A stretch of DNA of 19,278 bases from Betaproteobacteria bacterium (GTDB lineage Bacteria > Pseudomonadota > Gammaproteobacteria > Burkholderiales > Burkholderiaceae_E), in contig VGHV01000011.1 of assembly GCA_016868095.1 (NCBI GenBank), positions 1 to 19,278 on the forward strand, read 5' to 3'. Below are positions 14,446 to 19,278 of this stretch, one piece after another. Within the stretch, counting starts at the first letter, position 1; each line of letters opens with the position of its first letter. The position numbers and the translations under genes are program-made. Under the pieces are notes generated by a model that saw nothing but the letters and a program-made list of their open reading frames with translations, had not been told where the DNA came from and did no database searches.

Positions 14446-15411
14446 ATGCCAAGCACAAGCAATCCAGATAAGCCAAACGACGCAGCCAGAGGCAAAGCTG
14501 CCGCAAACGGGGTTTATTTAATATCGCCATCCGGAGTGATTGAAGATCAAGCGCCCTACAGCTTGGCCACGCAACAGTTAATAAACCATGGCTGGACACC
14601 TTATGAAGACCGTGGACTAAAGACGAGATGGCAGCGCTTTGCCGGCACGGATACACAGCGGATCGGCGCCCTTGAACGTGCGGCCAAACAAAACAAAGCC
14701 CGCATGGTGATGATGACCCGGGGTGGCTATGGTTGGATGCGCCTTCTTCCTCATTTGAACTTCAAGGCACTTGCTGAGGCCAACAAATTTTGGGTGGGCT
14801 TTAGCGACACTACCGCCTTTCACTTGGCCATGCTTGGTACGACATCAAGCGTGACCTGGGCCGGGCCCATGCTTTTAGATGATTTCGGACAACAAGAGGT
14901 CGACGAGACGACAAGCGGGTGTTTGCGCGAAGCCTTCGAAGGAGAGCTCGAGGTTTTGGGTTTTCGTTATAAAGCTTGCACTCCGAACATGGCTTCCCTT
15001 GATGAACGCGGGGTCTTGTGGGGCGGCAATCTTTCGATGGTGTGCGCCATGCTTGGGAGCCCGTGGCTGACCAAAGCACCTCAGGCTGGCATCTTGTTTT
15101 TAGAGGATATAGGCGAGCATCCCTACGAAATCGAGCGCATGTTGTTGCGTTTACTTTATAGCGGCATTATCGATGCACAAAAGGCCGTCTTGCTAGGCTC
15201 ATTTAACGGCTATAGCCTAAGATCGAATGATCGTGGTTATACTTTACAGAAAGTATTTCGATGGATCGCAAGCCAGACCAAGGTACCCTTTTTAGAAGGT
15301 TTGCCCTTTGGTCATCAGCAGGGAAAAGTCTGTTTGCCGCACGGCATGCGCTTAGGTCTCGCCACCGAGGGTCGTCAGGCCTTTTTACTATTGGATCAAG
15401 GCCACGTATAA
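14446..15411 (+). CDS. ldcA: Muramoyltetrapeptide (LD-)carboxypeptidase, peptidase S66
   Basis: 321 residues. It cleaves the L,D bond before the terminal D-Ala of released tetrapeptides during peptidoglycan recycling in the cytoplasm. The S66 triad can be placed: Ser120 in the nucleophile elbow GFSD, Glu220 in LFLED, and His290 in PFGHQQGK, matching the spacing of Pseudomonas LdcA (115, 217, 285). Other motifs are VYLISPSG, MTRGGYGWMRLLPHL and GGNLSMVCAMLGSPW. Start ATG 14446 has no good ribosome site, but no alternative start precedes the conserved VYLISPSG. It is divergent from the CMD-family gene with 55 bp between them; a weak TTGCAT-17-GAATAT pair at 14402-14430 could be a promoter. The relative MccF (microcin C immunity) is the main alternative. 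Confidence 0.92.
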   Translation: MPSTSNPDKPNDAARGKAAANGVYLISPSGVIEDQAPYSLATQQLINHGWTPYEDRGLKTRWQRFAGTDTQRIGALERAAKQNKARMVMMTRGGYGWMRLLPHLNFKALAEANKFWVGFSDTTAFHLAMLGTTSSVTWAGPMLLDDFGQQEVDETTSGCLREAFEGELEVLGFRYKACTPNMASLDERGVLWGGNLSMVCAMLGSPWLTKAPQAGILFLEDIGEHPYEIERMLLRLLYSGIIDAQKAVLLGSFNGYSLRSNDRGYTLQKVFRWIASQTKVPFLEGLPFGHQQGKVCLPHGMRLGLATEGRQAFLLLDQGHV

Positions 15412-15423
15412 ATCGCAGGTGGC

Positions 15424-16026
15424 TTAGCCTACAAAATCAAACAACGTGACCACCCGGCGCACACCCGACACCTTGCTTGCAACTTGCGCGGCTCTTTCGC
15501 CTTCGCGTTTGCTGACCTGTCCCATTAAGAAAACAACACCAAGCTCTGAGCTAATCCTAAAGGCTCCGATTTCTAAGGATTTGTCTTCAATGATCGCAGC
15601 GCGGACTTTGGTCGAGAGCGCTATATCCACTGCACTATTTTGAGCGCTTGCAAGCGGGCGAATTTCGACCTCATTGACCACAGAGGCGACATTATTGACT
15701 CGTGCAGCGACTTCTTGCGCAAGTTTTTTGTCGGCTTCCGACGTCACTTGCCCGATCAACAAGACCTTTTTGTTATAACTTACAGCACGTACGTTTGAGT
15801 TGGGTAGCGCTGCTGATACGGCGCTTCGTACGCGAAACTCAATCGTCTGATCGTCGGCCTGAGTACCCAAACTGCGGCGATCGCCTGTTGCCACCGCACC
15901 CACCGCAGCGCCGGTGACTGCAACACCCACACAGCCCGAAAGTGCCAATGCGGTTAGCGAAAGACTTGCCAAGGCTAAGCGTCGGCTCATGATCGAAGTA
16001 ACAGAATATGGAGCGGTTTTTGACAT
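15424..16026 (-). CDS. dolP: Outer-membrane BON-domain lipoprotein, DolP/YraP type
   Basis: 200 residues from the ATG at 16026, chosen for its AGGAAG ribosome site. The lipoprotein signal contains RRLALASLSLTALALSGC with Cys32 and Val after it, so outer-membrane placement is expected. A Gly/Ala/Val-rich stretch follows, then two BON domains (about 55-120 and 125-195), each with the G-x-V pattern (VLLIGQV, VVFLMGQV) and V-x-x-V near the end. E. coli DolP binds anionic lipids at division sites and supports outer-membrane integrity; length (191) and location near yraN and rsmI match. The stop lies 12 bp from the convergent ldcA. The gene is separated from yraN by 126 bp where diaA would normally lie. 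Confidence 0.88.
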   Translation of the reverse strand: MSKTAPYSVTSIMSRRLALASLSLTALALSGCVGVAVTGAAVGAVATGDRRSLGTQADDQTIEFRVRSAVSAALPNSNVRAVSYNKKVLLIGQVTSEADKKLAQEVAARVNNVASVVNEVEIRPLASAQNSAVDIALSTKVRAAIIEDKSLEIGAFRISSELGVVFLMGQVSKREGERAAQVASKVSGVRRVVTLFDFVG

Positions 16027-16033
16027 GGCAGTG

Positions 16034-16039
16034 CTTCCT
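16034..16039 (-). promoter_or_regulatory. Ribosome binding site that decides the dolP start
   Basis: On the minus strand AGGAAG lies seven bases before the ATG at 16026. The frame is open further upstream, and another ATG at 15990 begins just before the hydrophobic segment, but neither has such a site. Confidence 0.6.
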
Positions 16040-16056
16040 ACAATCGGGTCTAAATT

Positions 16057-16073
16057 CGAGGCAAAAAGCCTCG
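16057..16073. repeat. Perfect hairpin in the dolP 5' leader
   Basis: CGAGGC (16057-16062), loop of five, GCCTCG (16068-16073). As minus-strand RNA the loop is UUUUU and the hairpin is followed by AAUUUAG, a poor U-tract, so termination after yraN is doubtful. It ends 18 bases before the dolP ribosome site and could affect mRNA stability or processing. Confidence 0.45.
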
Positions 16074-16080
16074 GGCCTTC

Positions 16081-16110
16081 AGTGTAAGCCTTTTGCAAAA
16101 CATGCTTGAA
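16081..16110 (-). promoter_or_regulatory. Possible sigma-70-type promoter for dolP
   Basis: On the minus strand TTCAAG (16110-16105) is followed after 18 bases by TACACT (16086-16081), upstream of the leader hairpin. Matches to consensus are partial (3 and 4 of 6). I saw no convincing sigma-E pair (GGAACTT/TCAAA), although dolP is a sigma-E target in E. coli. Confidence 0.25.
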
Positions 16111-16152
16111 TTGAATGCCAGCAAAACAACTCACGACAACTTCAAGTTTAAT

Positions 16153-16533
16153 TTAGAACGCGCCAGGAATCCACGAGAGCGTACCTGCTTGAATGAGGAT
16201 GACATCGAAGCGGCATGATGGCCAGTGGCAATTACCGTATGTGCGCTGCAGGTAGCAGCTCGCCGCATGCCTGATGCGGGACTGCTTCTTGGGGTTGAGG
16301 CTCGCAAGCGCGCCGCCATAAGCCATGTGACTTCGATAGCGCACCTCGACAAAAACAATGGAGGTTTTATCGCGCATCACCAGATCGATTTCGCCGCCAC
16401 GAAAACGGCTGTTACGCTCAACAAGCACCAGCCCCTGACGGGTAAGCCAGTCACAAGCCTGATCCTCGGCCTGTCGACCGCGTTGTGCGGCCTGTTGTGC
16501 TCGTCGCTTTGAATCAGCTAAGGTTTTTTCCAT
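16153..16533 (-). CDS. yraN: YraN (UPF0102) family nuclease-fold protein
   Basis: 126 residues from the ATG at 16533; a GTG two codons upstream is possible. The family has a Holliday-junction-resolvase-like PD-(D/E)xK fold, seen as GRQAEDQACDWL, VERNSRFRGGEIDLVMRD, VFVEVRYRSHMAYGGALASLNPKKQSRI, YLQRTYG and CRFDVI. The position of the usual Lys of ExK is Arg (EVRYR), as in E. coli YraN. The function is not settled. Its start codon overlaps that of rsmI on the other strand (CATG at 16531-16534), so each gene's ribosome site lies within the other's coding sequence. It precedes dolP on the same strand. Confidence 0.92.
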   Translation of the reverse strand: MEKTLADSKRRAQQAAQRGRQAEDQACDWLTRQGLVLVERNSRFRGGEIDLVMRDKTSIVFVEVRYRSHMAYGGALASLNPKKQSRIRHAASCYLQRTYGNCHWPSCRFDVILIQAGTLSWIPGAF

Positions 16534-17503
16534 GATCACTCTTTCTCATGAGCCTGACCTCGAGTCGCACAAGCTGCAACACTTCCCCGATGCCTGTCTC
16601 TTGGTCGTAGCAAGCCCGATTGGTAACCTTTCGGATCTCAGCCCGCGTGCTGTCCAGGCGCTTTGCCATGCCAGCCTGATTGCCTGTGAAGACGCTCGCG
16701 TCAGCCGCAAACTCTTTGACGCCTTAGGCATCCGCCCCGACACCGTCAGCATTGAGCAGCACCGAGAAACACAAGCACTGCCGAAGATCCTGGCGCATTT
16801 GGCCGCTGGCAAGCGCTGCGCCTTATTGAGCGATGCAGGAACGCCTGCCATTAGCGATCCCGGTTATCGGGTGGTCGATGCGGTGCGCGAGGCAGGTTTT
16901 GTGGTCTTGCCTATCCCAGGGCCGAGCGCTTTTGTTGCCCTTGCAAGCGTCAGCGGCTTTCACGCAGGGCCGATATGGTTCGAAGGCTTTTTGCCTCAGC
17001 GTGAGCAGGCGGCAGCCTTAAGACTTAGCGCACTGCTTGCGCTCAGAGCCCATCTTGCCCTTTACGAAGCACCCCACCGGATTACAAAAACCGCAAAACT
17101 GCTTGCCAAACTTGCTCCATCACGAAAGCTTTGCGTTGGGCGCGAACTGACCAAACGCTTCGAAGAAAGCGTGGTCTTGACAGCGCAAGACTTCCCGAAA
17201 TGGCTTGAGACCACAAGTCATCGAGAACGCGGCGAATTTAGCCTGTTGATTGCATCTGATCACAAGCCAAACTCGTCGTCTGAAGACTCGCAAGTAGACC
17301 CTGATGACGAGGTTCAAGCACCCGTAAAGACCGAAGCTTGCTACAACATTGAGGGGCGGGCCTTGCTCGAAGCATTGCTAACCGCTACAGCGCCTGCACA
17401 AGCTGCCCGCCTGGCCCAGCGCCTTACCAAGGATCGGAAGACCGACTGGTACCAAATGGCCGTCTCGCTCAGGGTGAATCGCGAAGAGCCTGCTCAGAAA
17501 TAG
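16532..17503 (+). CDS. rsmI: 16S rRNA (cytidine1402-2'-O)-methyltransferase
   Basis: 323 residues. It 2'-O-methylates C1402 of 16S rRNA in the ribosomal P site. The tetrapyrrole-methylase-fold SAM site shows in LLVVASPIGNLSDLSPRA (residues 23-40), IACEDARVSRKLF (50-62), LLSDAGTPAISDPGYRVV (98-115) and PIPGPSAFVALASVSGF (127-143). Later motifs include FEGFLPQR, LYEAPHRI and LCVGRELTKRFEE. The usual H-N-E after the first repeat reads H-R-E (residues 77-79). An acidic low-complexity linker (about 246-270) precedes the C-terminal helical domain with ARLAQRLTKDRKTDWYQMA. Upstream TAAGG (16519-16523) is a fair ribosome site. It converges on rlpA. Confidence 0.96.
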   Translation: MITLSHEPDLESHKLQHFPDACLLVVASPIGNLSDLSPRAVQALCHASLIACEDARVSRKLFDALGIRPDTVSIEQHRETQALPKILAHLAAGKRCALLSDAGTPAISDPGYRVVDAVREAGFVVLPIPGPSAFVALASVSGFHAGPIWFEGFLPQREQAAALRLSALLALRAHLALYEAPHRITKTAKLLAKLAPSRKLCVGRELTKRFEESVVLTAQDFPKWLETTSHRERGEFSLLIASDHKPNSSSEDSQVDPDDEVQAPVKTEACYNIEGRALLEALLTATAPAQAARLAQRLTKDRKTDWYQMAVSLRVNREEPAQK

Positions 17504-17511
17504 CTAAGCCA

Positions 17512-17525
17512 TGAGCGCTTGCTCA
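17512..17525. terminator. Small hairpin between convergent rsmI and rlpA
   Basis: TGAGC (17512-17516), loop GCTT, GCTCA (17521-17525). It sits in the 19-bp gap and covers the rlpA stop. Five pairs and no T-tract: a weak candidate for a shared 3'-end structure. Confidence 0.25.
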
Positions 17526-18131
17526 GTAGTCCTTACCAGGCAATAAAAGCTCGATTTCGACTTCAGCGGAGCCCTGACGAACCATACCGAGTCGTTGCGC
17601 AGCGGCATAGGACAGATCAATCTCGCGATCACCGATAAACGGACCCCGATCATTGACCCGCACAATCACCGATCGACCATTGGCAAGATGGGTCACCCTG
17701 ACATAACTTGGCAAGGGCAGGACACGATGGGCCGCGCTCATCGCGTACATATCGTAGGGCTCGCCATTGGAGGTATTGCGTCCGTGATAGCGTCGCCCAT
17801 ACCAGCTTGCAAAACCTCGCGCCCGATAAGCCCGCCACTGGCGCATCGGAATATGCAACACACCATCCTGCTCATAAGGACGATTAGCCCATCGATGCAT
17901 GGGCTCGCGCTTTGGCACCGCGTCCGGAATCGCCTCGATTTCTGCCAAAGGACGATCGCCAGGGCCATCGTCCTTGTAGTAAGCACCTGCCGCCGAGCCA
18001 GGTGAAGCTTGCCGCTCCCCACCCTGACGACCCGACTGGACCTCTATGTCTGGTCGCTGAAGTTTCTTAGGGCTTGAGCAAGCGCCAAGAGCCAGGGCCA
18101 ATAAGAAGACAAAACGCTTAAGACTTCGCAC
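17523..18131 (-). CDS. rlpA: RlpA-family lipoprotein, septal-ring lytic transglycosylase type
   Basis: 202 residues from GTG 18131, giving MRSLKRF, a hydrophobic core and lipobox LGAC with Cys18. It overlaps the dsbA 3' end by 14 bp. An ATG at 18167 would add 12 residues before the signal; there is no strong ribosome site for either. A charged Gly/Pro linker (about 20-85) leads to the double-psi beta-barrel: GFASWYGRRYHGRNTSNGEPYDMYAMSAAH, VRVTHLANGRSVIVRVNDRGPF, IDLSYAAAQRLGM. Glu124, His135 and Asp161 fit the residues needed in Pseudomonas RlpA, which cleaves peptide-free glycan strands at the septum. The protein ends right after the barrel, so no C-terminal SPOR domain is present, unlike E. 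coli RlpA; a separate SPOR protein is two genes upstream. Confidence 0.91.
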   Translation of the reverse strand: MRSLKRFVFLLALALGACSSPKKLQRPDIEVQSGRQGGERQASPGSAAGAYYKDDGPGDRPLAEIEAIPDAVPKREPMHRWANRPYEQDGVLHIPMRQWRAYRARGFASWYGRRYHGRNTSNGEPYDMYAMSAAHRVLPLPSYVRVTHLANGRSVIVRVNDRGPFIGDREIDLSYAAAQRLGMVRQGSAEVEIELLLPGKDY

Positions 18132-18882
18132 TTCGCCGGTTACGACGTTCGATCGAAAGCAACTCATCCACGACAGCGAGTGCTTGCTGATTGGAACCGG
18201 CCATGCTCGGTGCCGTGAGATATTTACCTGCAACGCCAAGGGCCGGGACACCTTCTAGGCGGTAGGCCTCTGCAAGCTGGGCTGCGCGCTTCATCCGGGT
18301 ACGCACCCCAAACGAGTCGAAGGCATCCTGGAAAGCTTTTGCTTCAACGCCGTGGCGGCTAATCCAGTCGGCCATTTGCTGGGCGTTTTGAAGACTGACC
18401 TTGTCTTTATGGACCGCTTCAAACACCTTGTCGATCAAACTGAGCTTATTGAGCGCCTCAAGACTGTAGTAGAGCTGTTGAAGTTGATCGCGCCAGGGCA
18501 CATGAACTTTCCGAAAGGCCACATCCGCGGGCAACTTGGCTGCCCAAGCCTTAAGCGCAGGCTCCAAGGTGTAGCAGTGCGGGCAGCCAAACCAAAAAAA
18601 GCCCAGCACATCAATCCGATCTGTTGATTCCAGCGGCGCCTGTGCTTGCAAGACTTTATAGTCTGCCCCTTCGCGGGCATTAGCTGCCAAGGCCACTTGC
18701 GAGGCCAATAGGCTTGGGCCGACGACCGATAGCGTCGGAAAGGCTGCGATCAGGCTAGCGGCCTTATGGAGCAGATCACGCCTGCTCGATTCCCTTTCCA
18801 CACGAGTGAGCTCGCTGCGCTGCTTGACGCTTCCCTGGGCTTTTGCAGAGAGGCATTGGCCATCAACAATCGGTTTAGACAT
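18118..18882 (-). CDS. dsbA: DsbA-type thiol:disulfide interchange protein with Tat-like signal
   Basis: 254 residues from the ATG at 18882, 12 bp after the SPOR gene. It oxidises Cys pairs in exported proteins. The thioredoxin active site is FFWFGCPHC with Cys100 and Cys103, and the cis-Pro loop is EGVPALGV (Pro213). Between them are the helical insert and YYSLEALNKL, typical of betaproteobacterial DsbA. The N-terminus is odd: about 33 polar residues, then SSRRDLLHKAASLIAAFP and a mild hydrophobic stretch ending near VALAA. SRRDLL resembles a Tat twin-arginine signal. A GTG at 18801, just before the arginines, would give a normal signal length and may be the true start. Ribosome sites are poor for both. 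Confidence 0.88.
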   Translation of the reverse strand: MSKPIVDGQCLSAKAQGSVKQRSELTRVERESSRRDLLHKAASLIAAFPTLSVVGPSLLASQVALAANAREGADYKVLQAQAPLESTDRIDVLGFFWFGCPHCYTLEPALKAWAAKLPADVAFRKVHVPWRDQLQQLYYSLEALNKLSLIDKVFEAVHKDKVSLQNAQQMADWISRHGVEAKAFQDAFDSFGVRTRMKRAAQLAEAYRLEGVPALGVAGKYLTAPSMAGSNQQALAVVDELLSIERRNRRSAKS

Positions 18883-18894
18883 ATCCAAGAATCA

Positions 18895-19278
18895 TCAAGG
18901 TTGTTTGACAATCACCGCATCCACACCAGCCTCAATCAGGCGGTTTCGGGCACGGTTAATCTCGTCACTGCGATAAAAAGGCCCTAAGAGAACACGATAC
19001 ATGAAGGCGCCGGCAGACTCCGACTTGACCACCCTTGACTCAAGGCCAAGCAAGGCAAGCCTTGCTTTAAGCGCTTCAGCATCGGATAAAACCTTAAAAG
19101 CACCTGCTTGCACGTAATTAGCCCCGGCCGCAGTGCTTGGCTGTTTAGGCTCTGCGCCAGCCACCGGACCAGACGATTTTGCTTCGCCCGACGCGCGCGC
19201 TTCGCCCTTTCGCTCCTCAGGCCTTGCATCACCGGCTTTCGGGTCGTTGAGCAAGGCCTCGGCACGTTTGGCGTCGGC
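18895..19278 (-). CDS. SPOR-domain protein, C-terminal part (5' truncated)
   Basis: The frame is open to the window edge (residues before the internal TTG at 19254 read ADAKRAEAL), so the start and any transmembrane helix lie outside. Visible are about 127 residues: a charged Ala/Lys/Glu/Pro linker and a C-terminal SPOR domain with YVQAGAFKVLSDAEALKARLALLGLES, YRVLLGPFYRSDEINRARNRL and GVDAVIVKQ. SPOR domains bind denuded glycan at the division septum; FtsN-like proteins of this layout (often beside argS and dsbA in betaproteobacteria) are the likely family. Probably co-transcribed with dsbA and rlpA. Confidence 0.9.
   Translation of the reverse strand, partial: ADAKRAEALLNDPKAGDARPEERKGEARASGEAKSSGPVAGAEPKQPSTAAGANYVQAGAFKVLSDAEALKARLALLGLESRVVKSESAGAFMYRVLLGPFYRSDEINRARNRLIEAGVDAVIVKQP

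Noticed and set aside
14213..14656. 147-residue minus-strand frame
   Set aside because: It crosses the CMD-family and ldcA starts in another frame; the CMD gene in the other minus frame has real motifs and a ribosome site.
14446..15411. Microcin C immunity protein MccF
   Set aside because: Same S66 family, but no microcin genes nearby; spacing of Ser, Glu and His and the cell-wall neighbourhood fit LdcA better.
16027..16152. Sigma-E promoter for dolP
   Set aside because: Looked for GGAACTT and TCAAA at 15-17 bp on the minus strand; AAACTT occurs but without a matching -10.
1..19278. Frequent GCAAGC/GCTTGC words as an uptake or orientation signal
   Set aside because: The word recurs in coding regions but is explained by favoured Ala, Ser and Lys codons; without counts against background I cannot claim enrichment.
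1..19278. CRISPR arrays, tRNA/rRNA genes, insertion sequences, phage or defence genes
   Set aside because: Read through on both strands and found no direct-repeat array, cloverleaf, transposase, integrase or toxin-antitoxin signature.

Overview
The window looks like a gene-dense chromosomal stretch of a Burkholderiales-type betaproteobacterium, with about 23 protein genes in 19.3 kb. The evidence is protein content and gene order: dacC-dat-ybeD-lipB-lipA, a BirA without a DNA-binding domain next to a VanZ-like membrane protein and a thioredoxin-fold [2Fe-2S] ferredoxin, a stand-alone RfaE2 (HldE domain II), rsmI divergent from yraN, and SPOR-dsbA-rlpA. I cannot fix the family or genus. I saw no rRNA, tRNA, insertion sequence, prophage, CRISPR array or gene-free stretch longer than about 130 bp. 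This is mostly housekeeping and envelope DNA.

Left part (1-5769, all +): a lipid-modification-like cluster. It holds the 3' end of a CFA-synthase-family methyltransferase, a secreted chalcone-isomerase-like protein, a GPH-type MFS carrier, a DUF3833 lipoprotein, an SDR oxidoreductase, an NTF2/SnoaL-like protein and a ferritin-fold protein with a complete acyl-desaturase-style di-iron ligand set. Spacing is tight (overlaps to 56 bp), so it is probably one operon. rfaE2, for LPS heptose activation, overlaps its end by 38 bp. The methyltransferase has Gln where classical CFA synthases carry the bicarbonate-binding His, so the cluster may make something other than plain cyclopropane lipids. This is the most interesting part of the window.

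Middle (5807-8510): a gamma-glutamylcyclotransferase-like gene and birA point left; a VanZ-family membrane protein diverges to the right. A strong hairpin lies where rfaE2 and the cyclotransferase-like gene converge.

Core (8581-13872, all +): ferredoxin, alpha/beta hydrolase, D,D-carboxypeptidase (dacC, with four tandem 11-residue repeats after its signal peptide), D-amino-acid transaminase, YbeD, LipB and LipA. These cover peptidoglycan trimming, D-amino-acid metabolism and lipoate biosynthesis. lipB and lipA overlap by ATGA.

Right part (13842-19278): a carboxymuconolactone-decarboxylase-family protein (-) overlaps the 3' end of lipA and diverges from LD-carboxypeptidase ldcA (+). Then come dolP (-), yraN (-) and rsmI (+), the last two with overlapping start codons, and finally rlpA, a Tat-like dsbA and a truncated SPOR-domain gene (all -). 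The diaA/SIS gene usually found between yraN and dolP is missing here. Several genes of this part (dacC, ldcA, dolP, rlpA, SPOR) act on the cell wall or outer membrane.
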